Notes: generated from the letters alone by a model not told the origin. A DNA stretch of 64,000 nt from Candidatus Methanofrustulum fimipullorum (GCA_012518265.1 JAAYST010000048.1:1-64000); one strand, 5' to 3'. Positions 1 to 8,842 are shown, counted from the first letter of the stretch. Program-made: numbers and translations.

Positions 1-1134
1 AGAAAAATCGTTGAACAATTGGATTCTTTTTTAGAAATTTATGAAATTAAAAGTGCAATATTCGTCTCAGACGGTGCTGAAGACGAAGCATTGATTCCGA
101 TAATTCAGTCAAGAATTAAAATCGATTCCGTAAAAAGAATTATTGTAATGCAAAATGAAAATCTCGAAAGTACTTATTACATTATCAAAAACGTATTAAG
201 AGACCCTAAATTTTTGCAAACCGTCTTTGTACCGATAGGGCTTGCATTAATAATCTACGCTATTGCAATTTTGGCGGACTATCAAGAAGGAGCAATTACC
301 GCAACGCTTCTTGTAATCGGAATTTATATGATTCTTAGAGCATTCGGATTTGACGATACGATTAACACATTGTTTTCACAAATACAAAATTCAATTACAG
401 GCAGAAAAATAACAATAGTAACATTTGTTGCATCCGCCCTTACATTTATCATAGGAACTGCTATTGCTTCTATTGATACTTGGGCGCTGATTAGCGAAAA
501 CGGTTTTTGGTATTACGGATTTTTGCCCCTTGTCTCTTTATTTGTTAAAAAATCTGTCGGATGGTACACTCTTTCGATTTTGTTAATAGAACTCGGATCA
601 ATAATAGATGCACATCGCATGAAACAATCTTATCTTAACAACCTGACCGAAATAATGTTTACACTTTCAATTTCAGTCATAATTTGGGCGGCAACAAGTT
701 ATGTCACATCTGTTTTAATTCCCGGATACGGTTCAGACTTCCCAGTTGCATTCTTCATATACAGCATAGCAATTTCAATATTTTTAGGAATATTTGCAAT
801 CTACTTCGGACTCGCAGCCGACGCACACGAAAAGCGGGAAAGAGAAGAAAGAAAAGAAAAAATCATATGGAAAACATATCATACAGACCTAATAACAGTA
901 ATCGATGACGACGACGAAGAACACGATTACGAAGAAGAGTATGACGAAGATAATGAAGAATATGATGAAGATAAAGAAGAGTACGAAGGAAATTACAACG
1001 AAGAAGAAGAGTACGATGAAGAAGAGTATAACGAAGAAGAGTTTGAGTTTGAAGAAGATTACGACGAAGAAAGCTACAAAAACAAAGAAGATGAAAATGA
1101 AAATATAAATATATCAATAATTAACAGAAAATAA
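1..1134 (+). CDS. DUF373 family integral membrane protein, 5' end outside window
   Basis: This matches the archaeal DUF373 (COG2237) membrane proteins. The frame is open from base 1, so the start codon lies upstream; a TTG at 19 is the first possible start inside the window but is probably internal. The N-terminal soluble part carries the motif VSDGAEDEALIPIIQSRI, typical of the family. About seven hydrophobic segments follow between roughly residues 65 and 270 (numbered from 19). The last 70 or so residues are an extreme Glu/Asp/Tyr-rich tail built from repeats such as YDEDNEEYDED. This is not part of the conserved domain and looks disordered. The function of DUF373 proteins is unknown. The family call is confident; the role of the acidic tail is open. 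Confidence 0.8.
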   Translation, partial: RKIVEQLDSFLEIYEIKSAIFVSDGAEDEALIPIIQSRIKIDSVKRIIVMQNENLESTYYIIKNVLRDPKFLQTVFVPIGLALIIYAIAILADYQEGAITATLLVIGIYMILRAFGFDDTINTLFSQIQNSITGRKITIVTFVASALTFIIGTAIASIDTWALISENGFWYYGFLPLVSLFVKKSVGWYTLSILLIELGSIIDAHRMKQSYLNNLTEIMFTLSISVIIWAATSYVTSVLIPGYGSDFPVAFFIYSIAISIFLGIFAIYFGLAADAHEKREREERKEKIIWKTYHTDLITVIDDDDEEHDYEEEYDEDNEEYDEDKEEYEGNYNEEEEYDEEEYNEEEFEFEEDYDEESYKNKEDENENINISIINRK

Positions 1135-1355
1135 GAAAACTAAGAAAAAAGAAAATGTAAGAAAAGAAAATAAATATTAACAGAAAATAAGAAAAGTAAG
1201 AAAAAAGAAAAAGTAAGAAAAGAAAATAAATAATAAAAGAAAAATAAAATACTTTTAAAAAAAATGCTTTTTTGAAAAAAATACTTTTTGAAAAATTAAA
1301 TACTTTTTAAAAAAATAAAATACTTTTTTGAAAACAAAATACATTTTAAAAAAAA
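1135..1355. repeat. AT-rich degenerate repeats between convergent genes
   Basis: This spacer lies between the 3' ends of the DUF373 gene and aglB. It begins with two near copies of a motif around TAACAGAAAATAAGAAAA. Several variants of AAAATACTTTTT with runs of A or T follow. I see no gene. The T-rich strand downstream of aglB may act as a U-rich transcription terminator. Confidence 0.5.
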
Positions 1356-4010
1356 TTAAAGGGATGTAACGGAAATTGTATTTCCGTTTAATATATCCCT
1401 TTCGTTTACAACTACCGTTGTTGTTTTATCGCCTTGTGTGATTGTGTACGGACCTGTCGGTTTTACGAGGTAGACGGTCTCGCCTTCGATTATTTCTCCT
1501 GTTGTTGAGTAAGGCACTCTGAATTCATAATTTCCTGAAGCGTCCGCCTTTGTTTTTTGGGTGTAATCGAATGTACGTCCTTGATTTGTTATAACTTTTA
1601 AATTCAAATTGACGTTTGAATTCGGGTCAGCGGTACCTTTCAGTTTTGCACCTTTTACATATTCGAATACTTTTACATATCCTGTATCTTTAATTTCGAT
1701 TTTTCCGTTATGCAGTGCATTATATAATTCTTTATTCAAATTCTCATAGCTCATTCCGGGTTTTGATTCAAAAACCATACGGTACTGTTCAAGTCCGTCC
1801 GTGTCAAACAAATGAAGTCTTGAAACCATTGAGTCGTAATATCTTTCGGATGCGATAAAATTATAGGTTCCGGCTGCTGTCGGCACATTTACGTAATAGC
1901 CTTCCGTATCTAAAGTCCAGGCGGCCATTGCAAAGAATTTAGCCATTCCGGAAGCCATTTCAATGTCGGTTACGATATAGCGGGCTCCTGCTTTGTTTTC
2001 GTCCGGATGAATTGCTTCAAGAACTTCAGTTGCTTCTGCTTCCGATTCGGCGACAAAGAAAGGAGATGAGCCCGGAATCATATCATCTTCAATAGAACCT
2101 CTTCGGCCTCCTACACCGAATTGGAACGGATTCGCACAAGCCATGCGCTCACCGATTACTTCAATCCAGTGGCCGTAATCCCACCACGACATAACACCGT
2201 AACTCTCTTCGGGATAATCAAACGGAACAACACTTATTTTGTTTTCGAAAAACTCAATTCCAACACCGCCAGGCTGATCGGGAATACCGTCCCCGTCCAA
2301 ATCCTGAATCGGTTTTTCATATTTGTCGAAATATCCAAGACCCGGGTCGGGTGTATTTTCTTTAAGCCAAGTACATGCGGAAATCCATTGCTCGTTCGGG
2401 CCGCCCGTATCGGAAGTATAGATATCGGTTAACGTGTAAGTACATACATACATACCGTTTGTCGGAACGCCTAAGAAAACAAGCGATAAAACCAAAACGA
2501 CCAAAACCCCAAAACCTGTTACTCCTTTTTTGTATTCAACTTTTTGAATTTCAGATTTTTTGGATTTTGCACGAGATTTTCCGGACGATTCGTCCTCGGG
2601 TAAGTCCGATTTAGAAACAAGATTTAAAAGTACGTCTTTGAAATGAACAAGGCCTGCGCGGTCCGCAATTTTAATTACAAGCCAAGAGGAAAGTATCATT
2701 ACATTTACCGCAAAGTAGTAAGAGAAACGAGTCTGTTGAACCATCGCCCACAAAATTACAAGAGACCAAATGACAAATAAAATTTCTTCTTTTCTGTTTT
2801 CTTTAAAAGCATAGTATGCGATAATTACAAGAGAAATCGGCCACAAAATACCCATTATGGAAAATGTTTGGAACAACTTTGTAAGCATTACAAACGGATT
2901 TAGAGTTCCGAAAAACGGTGCAACTTCTCCAATAGTGGTAGCGCCTCCTGTTCTTACAAAAAAGCCCAAAACACTGATTAGAAGCGTATAAACTTGTTCA
3001 GATATTAAAGACCCTGCAACTAAAAATAATATTCCGGCTCCTATTAAAAGTCCAGGATACGCCCATTTGTTCGTGTTTTTCTTTTGAAGGAATTCCGAAA
3101 TTAAACACATAGCAAAAAACGCTATCATTCCAAATACAAGAGCAAACATGTGAAGCGATTTATATTCACCGATTTGAGGAGTTACTAAAACGATTAAAAA
3201 ATCGATTAAAAATATAATAATTCCCAAAAGAGCAATTAAAACATTGCTTTTTCCATTCAAATGATTTACAATCATTTGAACAGATACGTAAACACCGATT
3301 GCAAATGCAAAAAGAAGCGCCCCTTCCCAAACCAGAGTATATAGAGAAAGTGCAAATCCGGTAAGTACCGCATACAAAAAAGTAGTTTTCAAATGAGCAA
3401 AATTTTTATTTTTAATATCCTCAACTTTCAAATCCTTACCTTTTACGGAAATCAGCATTTTAATTATGAAAAACATAACGATTGTACTGAATAAAACTTC
3501 CGCAACATGGTGGTCGTTAAAGCCGATAATGCTTCGCGCCAAAAACTGGCCCGGTGCAATCGCCAATAAAAACGCAGACAAAAGACCGATATTTCTGCTG
3601 TCAAACAATGTTTTTGCCGTAAAGTAGATTACAATCACACAAAGGGCTGCCAAAAAACACGGCCAGTAAACGGCAACAGTCATTACGCCCTCCTTTGTGG
3701 TTGCCAATCCGAAAATATTAATAAACTTTATGAAAAACACAAAAATGTAGTCGTACAAAGGAGCAAAAGCCTGCTCGGTTCCGTACGGATAAGTTGTATA
3801 CGGGTCAAACCACAAATAGTTCGGGAAATTTTCTAAAAGATAATTTATATTTCGCCAATGATACCAAGGATCGTTTTCACCGAATCGTATAAACCCGTTT
3901 TCTAAAAAAACACTCGACTTAGGTCGAATTCGTATAAAAAAAGCCAACAAAGCGGAAAAAATCAAACCGATTGCATAAGGCAAAGATATCAACAAATCTT
4001 TTTTATTCAA
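1356..4010 (-). CDS. aglB: Oligosaccharyltransferase AglB (STT3 family)
   Basis: This membrane enzyme transfers a lipid-linked glycan to asparagine in exported proteins such as the S-layer (archaeal N-glycosylation). The protein has 884 residues. A first membrane helix at about 9-27 is followed by the acidic metal-binding motif GENDPWYHWR at about 44-53, then a dozen or so further membrane segments. The catalytic-domain signature WWDYGHW lies at about 609-615. The C-terminus ends in a beta-rich carboxypeptidase-regulatory-like segment around residues 780-850. The marked start is TTG with no clear ribosome-binding site. The frame stays open for about 25 codons upstream without ATG, GTG or TTG, and an ATG-started frame runs into the same place but is offset at a run of eight T (4012-4019). 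The start is therefore uncertain. The gene is convergent with DUF373 and divergent from the tRNA gene. Confidence 0.9.
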   Translation of the reverse strand: MNKKDLLISLPYAIGLIFSALLAFFIRIRPKSSVFLENGFIRFGENDPWYHWRNINYLLENFPNYLWFDPYTTYPYGTEQAFAPLYDYIFVFFIKFINIFGLATTKEGVMTVAVYWPCFLAALCVIVIYFTAKTLFDSRNIGLLSAFLLAIAPGQFLARSIIGFNDHHVAEVLFSTIVMFFIIKMLISVKGKDLKVEDIKNKNFAHLKTTFLYAVLTGFALSLYTLVWEGALLFAFAIGVYVSVQMIVNHLNGKSNVLIALLGIIIFLIDFLIVLVTPQIGEYKSLHMFALVFGMIAFFAMCLISEFLQKKNTNKWAYPGLLIGAGILFLVAGSLISEQVYTLLISVLGFFVRTGGATTIGEVAPFFGTLNPFVMLTKLFQTFSIMGILWPISLVIIAYYAFKENRKEEILFVIWSLVILWAMVQQTRFSYYFAVNVMILSSWLVIKIADRAGLVHFKDVLLNLVSKSDLPEDESSGKSRAKSKKSEIQKVEYKKGVTGFGVLVVLVLSLVFLGVPTNGMYVCTYTLTDIYTSDTGGPNEQWISACTWLKENTPDPGLGYFDKYEKPIQDLDGDGIPDQPGGVGIEFFENKISVVPFDYPEESYGVMSWWDYGHWIEVIGERMACANPFQFGVGGRRGSIEDDMIPGSSPFFVAESEAEATEVLEAIHPDENKAGARYIVTDIEMASGMAKFFAMAAWTLDTEGYYVNVPTAAGTYNFIASERYYDSMVSRLHLFDTDGLEQYRMVFESKPGMSYENLNKELYNALHNGKIEIKDTGYVKVFEYVKGAKLKGTADPNSNVNLNLKVITNQGRTFDYTQKTKADASGNYEFRVPYSTTGEIIEGETVYLVKPTGPYTITQGDKTTTVVVNERDILNGNTISVTSL

Positions 4011-4309
4011 AGAAAAAAAAGACGTCTTAAAAAGACTGTCCTGTTCATTTTGATCATTTTCAGTATTTTGCTCATTTAGTGTAATTTAAATCACACCCCG
4101 TTAAAAATTAAAATGAAATATAAATAATGTAGTGTATAAATAATTTATAAATAATGTATAAATAATGTAGTATAACCACATAAAAAAGAGTTGATTGTAT
4201 ATATAAATTGCATCTATTATTTAATTTAAAACCGAATAAAAAATAATAAAAAAGACCTTAACAAAACAAATCTTTTTATATATGTAATTCCTTTTTACAT
4301 TTCTACATT
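4011..4309. other. Intergenic region between aglB and the tRNA gene
   Basis: This AT-rich spacer holds direct repeats of ATAAATAATGTA around 4125-4170. It must contain the aglB promoter; on the minus strand TATA-like sequence lies near 4110-4120 and again in the repeat zone. No gene is visible apart from the uncertain 5' end of aglB. Confidence 0.4.
4273..4284 (+). promoter_or_regulatory. TATA box of tRNA-Met gene
   Basis: The sequence TTTTTATATATG is centred about 31 bases upstream of the first tRNA base at 4310. This is the expected spacing for an archaeal TATA box. Confidence 0.6.
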
Positions 4310-4430
4310 GCCCGGGTAGCCTAGTCGGTTGGGGCGCCAGACTCATAGGGAATTTTAAGAATAACATGTCTTTGGACTCTTCAGCTCCTGAGACATCTGG
4401 AGGCCGCGTGTTCGAGTCACGCCCCGGGCA
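4310..4430 (+). tRNA. tRNA-Met (CAU) with intron
   Basis: The cloverleaf folds completely. The acceptor stem GCCCGGG (4310-4316) pairs with CCCGGGC (4423-4429), and A73 is at 4430. The D stem is GCCT/GGGC and the anticodon stem is CCAGA (4337-4341)/TCTGG (4396-4400). The T stem is GCGTG/CACGC around the loop TTCGAGT. The anticodon CAT is at 4344-4346. The 3' CCA is not encoded. A 47-nt intron at 4348-4394 separates positions 37 and 38. A CAU anticodon also fits initiator Met or Ile2, but the initiator normally has a different acceptor end, and the GC-rich G1-C72 acceptor with an intron at 37/38 fits elongator Met best. A T run follows at 4433-4438. Confidence 0.93.
4348..4394 (+). other. tRNA intron with bulge-helix-bulge splice motif
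   Basis: The 4-bp central helix CTCA (4342-4345)/TGAG (4389-4392) is flanked by two 3-nt bulges, TAG (4346-4348) and ACA (4393-4395). The anticodon stem closes one side and GGA/TCC (4349-4351/4386-4388) the other. Cutting after the second base of each bulge removes exactly 47 nt and leaves a normal seven-base anticodon loop. This is the canonical substrate of archaeal tRNA splicing endonuclease. Confidence 0.9.
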
Positions 4431-4584
4431 CCTTTTTTATATTTTATATTTTATATTTATATCTTGTATATTTTTATACTATATTTTCATATTATACCAA
4501 ATTATTATATATTATATCATTCTTTTTTTATATCATTCCTTTTTATTATTACAAAAATTCAAAAATTAAAGTGAGGTTAAAACA

Positions 4585-4812
4585 ATGGCAAGCCCAATTG
4601 TTGCAGCAATATTATCAGCAATTATACCAGGACTCGGACAATTTTATTGCGGAAGTTTGATGAGAGGATTAATAATATTCATAGTAGCGCTTTTTTTAGG
4701 ATCAGTATTAGCATTTATTATACTAATTTTCCCACCTGTAGGACTTATTTCCGGTATTATACCGCTCCTATACTGGTTATGGAACATATATGATGCGTAC
4801 ACTCTTGCATAA
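4585..4812 (+). CDS. Small TM2-like membrane protein
   Basis: This 75-residue protein has two or three hydrophobic segments. Its motif IPGLGQFYCGSLMRG near residues 13-27 and ending YWLWNIYDAYTLA resemble small prokaryotic TM2-domain proteins, where a Gly-rich first segment and a final aromatic/Asp-containing segment are typical. The start ATG has a good ribosome-binding site (GTGAGG about 9 bases upstream). It stands alone between the tRNA gene and polB and has its own hairpin terminator. Its function is unknown. Confidence 0.75.
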   Translation: MASPIVAAILSAIIPGLGQFYCGSLMRGLIIFIVALFLGSVLAFIILIFPPVGLISGIIPLLYWLWNIYDAYTLA

Positions 4813-4842
4813 TAAAACAGAAGATTTTAAAAATAACAAAAG

Positions 4843-4874
4843 ATACAAACGAATGAAATTCGTTTGTATTTTTT
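4843..4874 (+). terminator. Hairpin terminator after small membrane protein gene
   Basis: A perfect 12-bp stem (ATACAAACGAAT with its complement) closes a GAA loop and is followed by a T run. It lies 30 bases after the stop codon. Confidence 0.65.
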
Positions 4875-4904
4875 AAAACTTTAAAACACTTTTTCTTTTC
4901 CACC

Positions 4905-5010
4905 TTTATTTTTCTATTTTTTTTCTTTCATTTTTTCTCATTTCTTTTTCTTTCATTTTTTCTCATTTCTTTTTCTTTCATTTTTCTCATTTCTTTTCTT
5001 TTTTACTTTC
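4905..5010. repeat. T-rich tandem repeat, unit about 24 bp
   Basis: Imperfect copies of a unit like TTTCATTTTTTCTCATTTCT recur three to four times in the spacer between the terminator and the polB promoter. No coding potential is visible. Confidence 0.6.
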
Positions 5011-5030
5011 ACTTTCATATCGTATATTTT

Positions 5031-5046
5031 GGAAACAGATTTATAT
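5031..5046 (+). promoter_or_regulatory. Probable BRE/TATA box of polB
   Basis: A purine-rich GGAAACA is followed by TTTATAT at 5040-5046. Transcription would begin near 5070, about 70 bases before the ATG I prefer for polB. Confidence 0.45.
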
Positions 5047-5138
5047 CATCATCAATTATATTATTGCTTACAAAATAAATTATAAACTTCTAAAAATTGT
5101 TGCAATGTGAATATTGCAATGTAATATTTGTGAGAACT

Positions 5139-8100
5139 ATGAATTTTCAAATACTTGATGTCGATTATAAAAACTATAACGAGAATGAACCTGTAATAAG
5201 ATTGTTCGGAAGAAATGAGAATAGAGAAAGCGTATGCTGTCTTGTTATAGGTTTTGAACCTTATTTTTATGCACAGCCAAAAGACGGGGTTTCAATCGAA
5301 GAAGTTGAAAGAAATTTAAAAGAACAGTTTGCACAAATTAAAAAAATAGAAACGGTGAAGCGATTTGAACCGGTAGGATATCAAATAGAACCAAAAGACA
5401 TGTTTAAAATAACCGTTTATTCGCCTTCAAATGTGCCTGAAATAAGAAATGATGTATTGAATACGCACGGCATTTATCAAATATATGAAAGCGATATTCT
5501 TTTTAGAAACAGATATTTAATCGATAATGATTTGGGCGGTTTTTTATGGGTTTCGGCGGAAGACGACCCGAGTTTGGATAAAGAAAATATTATGAAAAAT
5601 TTTCCAAACAGCTGCGATATTACGATTTGCACAAAAGAAGTAAAAAAAATCGACAGAATTTCAAACGCTCCTTTAAAACAGCTCGCATTTGACATAGAGT
5701 GCCTGCCCGACGGCGTAAATATGCCGGATCCGGCAAAGTCGCCCGTTATTTTAACAAGCTTTTCATTTGAACCGGAATTCAAAGGAAAGAAAAAAATGGT
5801 TTTGGTCGGAAAACCAAAACCAAAAACTGTACAAAAGGTCGATGACAATGTTTTGTGGCTTTCCGATGAACAAGAACTTCTGGAGAAAATATTTGAAACA
5901 ATAAACGAATACGACCCCGATATAATTACAGGATACAATATTTCCGATTTCGATTTTCCGTATTTGATAGACAGAGTTGAAGCGCTCAGAAGGCAGGGAA
6001 TAAATATAAAAACGTCAATTTCGCGTGACGGAAGCAGAATTTCAATAAGGAAATTCGGAATTACGGTAAAAGCGGAATTAACAGGAAGAATTATTGCGGA
6101 TGCGTTACCGCTTGTGAGAAGAAATTACAGCCTCAAACAATATACGCTTAAAAACGTTTCAAAAGAATTATTGAGTAGTGAAAAAATCGACTTGCCGGCT
6201 TCAGAAATGGAAGAACATTGGAACGATAACGGCGAAAAACTTTTAAAATTCATTTCATATTCCGAAAAAGATTCGGAATTGGCGCTCGATTTGCTTTTGG
6301 AACTTAAACTTCTCGACAAATACATCGCTTTGGCACGAATTTCAAATTCGGTAATTCAGGAAGTGCTAAGCGGCGGACAAACTTCAATGGTTGAACAGCT
6401 TATGACAAAAGAGTTCAACGTTAGAAATCGTGTAATGCCGATTAAACCGGACGATGAAGAATACGATGAAAGAGACTCGGACGACGAAGGATTGAAAGGC
6501 GGAGAAGTTTTAGAACCGATTCGAGGAATGCATGAAAACGTAATCATGCTCGACTATAAATCGCTCTACCCGACGATAATGATGGCTTACAATTTGTGTT
6601 ACACGAGCGTAGTTTCCCCTGATGCCGATTTGAAATCTTTGGGATTGAAAGAAGAAGACGTATACAAAACGCCGTCCGGCGGCAGGTTTGTAAAAAACAC
6701 GAAGTACAGAGGCATTTTGCCGGACATTTTAGAAGGTTTGCTTAATAAAAGGTCTGAAACGAAAAAGATGATGAGGAGCGAAAAAGACGAACATGAACTC
6801 CTTGCACTCGATGCAACACAGTTGGCGTTGAAAATACTTTTGAACAGCTATTACGGCTATTCCGGATATGCTCGAGCGAGGCTTTACAGCATGGATCTTG
6901 CAAATTCGGTAACGGCAATCGGAAGGCTTAACATAATCAACACGAAAGACGTAATTGAAAAAACGATTCGCTTGACATTTGTTTATGACGGAAAAGCCTG
7001 GACGGAAGAAGAGCTTGTAGAGCACGGCAAAAATCCGTTTGAAAGAGATGTAATATTAATAAGACCCACCGTAATTTACGGGGATACCGACAGCGTTTTT
7101 GTGCATTGCACTCCGGATGAAGGAAGAGAATTTAAGGAAAACGTATTAACTTCAGAAATGATTACTTTAGTCGGAAACAAACTTGCATCGATTATAAATT
7201 CAAAACTTCCAAGACCGATGGAACTTGAGTTTGAAGCGTATGCAAGGCGTATCGTTTTAATTGCGAAAAAAAGATATGCCATGTGGCTTTTTGAAATTGC
7301 GGGAGAAGGAAAATGGCGGGATCAAATCAAAGTAAAAGGAATGGAAACGGTTCGAAGAGATTGGTGTGAACTGACATCGGACACCCAAAACAGAATTTTG
7401 GAACTCGTTTTAATAGAAGGAGATGTCGATGCTGCCGTAAAATATGTAAGAAAAGTCATAAACGACCTTAAGAATATCGATTTTAACGAAAATCCTGAAA
7501 TGATGGATTTGCTTATTTTAACCAAAAATTATTCCAAAAAATCTTCAAATTATAAAAACAAACAACCGCACACATCTGTTGTCGAGAAAATACAAAAGAG
7601 AACAGGAATAGAAACGCCTATCGGAACCCGAGTTCCGTTCGTTATAGTTGCAGGAAAAGGATTATTCGCCGACAGAGCCGAAGACCCGAAATACGTAATC
7701 GAAAACAATCTTCCGCTCGATGTCGATTATTATATAAACAAACAAATATTGCCGCCGGTTGTCAGAATTTTAGAAGTTTTAGGCGTCGACGAAAATATGA
7801 TAGAAGGATATCAACAAACGGGATTATTCGATTTTGCAAGTAAGCCTGCGCCTGCAAAAACTTCAGAAAACAAAACAACAAAAAACAACGTTTCAAGTTT
7901 AAGTACAAACGAAAAGAAAATAAGCGAAAGCACAAAAACAAATGAAAGTGCAAAAACAAACAAAACAAACGCAAATACAAAAACAAATGAGAATGAAAAA
8001 GCAGAAAAAACTGCAGACGACGGCAAATTTTTCGATGCCGGGCCGGAAAAATATAACGGAATAAAAGAAGAAATTGCGGAAGAAACGCCGATTCCCGTTA

Positions 8101-8228
8101 AAGAAATTCCGGAAATCGTTTCCAGCGGAAACGAAAACAAATTAAAAGAAAAAGAATTAAAAGAATCGGACGAAACTGAAAACAAAACGCCGAATAAAAA
8201 AGGACAGTTTTCTCTATTCGACTTCTAA
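5139..8228 (+). CDS. polB: DNA polymerase family B with C-terminal extension
   Basis: This is a replicative family B polymerase. I start it at ATG 5139 (1029 residues), just after GTGAG; a TTG at 5097 would add 14 residues. The exonuclease motif FDIE lies near residue 184 and a second exonuclease motif GYNISDFDFPYL near 265. Polymerase motif A (DYKSLYP) is at 472, motif B (KILLNSYYGYSG) at 565 and motif C (YGDTDS) near 647. No intein interrupts these motifs. The core ends in a PCNA-interacting sequence QQTGLFDF (7812-7835). A linker of about 120 residues rich in Lys, Thr, Asn and Glu follows, and then a second similar motif GQFSLFDF forms the C-terminus (8202-8225). The linker is compositionally unlike the core and probably disordered. 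Confidence 0.95.
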   Translation: MNFQILDVDYKNYNENEPVIRLFGRNENRESVCCLVIGFEPYFYAQPKDGVSIEEVERNLKEQFAQIKKIETVKRFEPVGYQIEPKDMFKITVYSPSNVPEIRNDVLNTHGIYQIYESDILFRNRYLIDNDLGGFLWVSAEDDPSLDKENIMKNFPNSCDITICTKEVKKIDRISNAPLKQLAFDIECLPDGVNMPDPAKSPVILTSFSFEPEFKGKKKMVLVGKPKPKTVQKVDDNVLWLSDEQELLEKIFETINEYDPDIITGYNISDFDFPYLIDRVEALRRQGINIKTSISRDGSRISIRKFGITVKAELTGRIIADALPLVRRNYSLKQYTLKNVSKELLSSEKIDLPASEMEEHWNDNGEKLLKFISYSEKDSELALDLLLELKLLDKYIALARISNSVIQEVLSGGQTSMVEQLMTKEFNVRNRVMPIKPDDEEYDERDSDDEGLKGGEVLEPIRGMHENVIMLDYKSLYPTIMMAYNLCYTSVVSPDADLKSLGLKEEDVYKTPSGGRFVKNTKYRGILPDILEGLLNKRSETKKMMRSEKDEHELLALDATQLALKILLNSYYGYSGYARARLYSMDLANSVTAIGRLNIINTKDVIEKTIRLTFVYDGKAWTEEELVEHGKNPFERDVILIRPTVIYGDTDSVFVHCTPDEGREFKENVLTSEMITLVGNKLASIINSKLPRPMELEFEAYARRIVLIAKKRYAMWLFEIAGEGKWRDQIKVKGMETVRRDWCELTSDTQNRILELVLIEGDVDAAVKYVRKVINDLKNIDFNENPEMMDLLILTKNYSKKSSNYKNKQPHTSVVEKIQKRTGIETPIGTRVPFVIVAGKGLFADRAEDPKYVIENNLPLDVDYYINKQILPPVVRILEVLGVDENMIEGYQQTGLFDFASKPAPAKTSENKTTKNNVSSLSTNEKKISESTKTNESAKTNKTNANTKTNENEKAEKTADDGKFFDAGPEKYNGIKEEIAEETPIPVKEIPEIVSSGNENKLKEKELKESDETENKTPNKKGQFSLFDF

Positions 8229-8237
8229 ATTAAAAAT

Positions 8238-8261
8238 AACAATAAACCGTTATTGTTTTTT
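8238..8261 (+). terminator. Probable polB terminator
   Basis: The stem AACAATAA/TTATTGTT with loop ACCG and a following T run begins 10 bases after the polB stop. Confidence 0.5.
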
Positions 8262-8262
8262 A

Positions 8263-8560
8263 GGAAAAAAGGCGCCCGGCTTATTATTTTTTTGGAAATA
8301 AAAATAACATACGATTTTATTATTGGAATATACGATTTTATTATTGGAATAAAAAAGGTGTCAGTTTGATTAATTTTCTTAAAATAAAAAAGGCGTCCGA
8401 TTTTATTATATTCAGAGATAAAAAAACGTCCGGTTATTATTTTTTTTGAAATAAAAAACTCCCAATTTTATTTTTTGAAATAAAAAACTTCCAATTTTAT
8501 TTTTTGAAATAGAAAAAAACATCCGATTTATTATTTTCAGAGATTAAAAGGACGATTTTT
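8263..8560. repeat. Degenerate ~30-bp AT-rich repeat field
   Basis: About nine diverged copies of a unit resembling TCCGATTTTATTATTTT plus GAAATAAAAAA follow one another downstream of polB. The copies vary in length (about 21-35 bp) and sequence, so this is a decayed tandem array, not a CRISPR array. No ORF of note crosses it. Confidence 0.6.
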
Positions 8561-8587
8561 TATCCCCATTTGCGCCTCTTTTGGGTG

Positions 8588-8620
8588 GCAAACCGGCCGG
8601 CTTTAAGCCGGCCTGTTTGC
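8588..8620. repeat. Strong GC-rich hairpin
   Basis: GCAAAC pairs with GTTTGC, and GGCCGGCTT pairs with AAGCCGGCC, with one C/T mismatch between the two stems and a minimal loop. It is very GC-rich for this DNA. It sits at the head of the 15-bp tandem array that follows. It could be a terminator or a structured RNA element. Confidence 0.7.
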
Positions 8621-8784
8621 AAAAACTGAAAAACTAAAAACTGAAAAACTAAAAACTGAAAAACTAAAAACTGAAAAACTAAAAACTGAAAAACTAAAAA
8701 CTGAAAAACTAAAAACTGAAAAACTAAAAACTGAAAAACTAAAAGCTGAAAAACTAAAAACTAAAAACTAAAAACTAAAAACTG
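8621..8784. repeat. Tandem array: 9 x 15 bp, then a 7-bp subunit
   Basis: Nine copies of AAAAACTGAAAAACT run from 8621 to 8755, all identical except one A-to-G change in the last copy. Several copies of the subunit AAAAACT follow. The near-perfect identity implies recent expansion by slippage. No gene is present. Confidence 0.9.
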
Positions 8785-8842
8785 ACTAAACTGAAAAAGC
8801 TTGCAAACCTTGAAAATTTTTAGTGAAAATTTTCAAAATGAT

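Noticed and set aside
4366-4569. A 67-residue ORF on the plus strand
   Set aside because: It overlaps the 3' half of the intron-containing tRNA gene and continues into AT-rich spacer; its sequence is hydrophobic filler from poly-T DNA.
7811-8185. A 124-residue antisense ORF opposite the PolB linker
   Set aside because: Its Phe/Ser-rich content is the complement of the Lys/Asn/Glu-rich linker and shows no domain.
5139-8228. Intein in DNA polymerase B or in ATPase subunit A (42766-44505)
   Set aside because: Polymerase motifs A, B and C and the ATPase P-loop are uninterrupted and the lengths outside the PolB tail are normal.
8621-8784. Possible CRISPR array
   Set aside because: The array is contiguous 15-bp units with no spacers.
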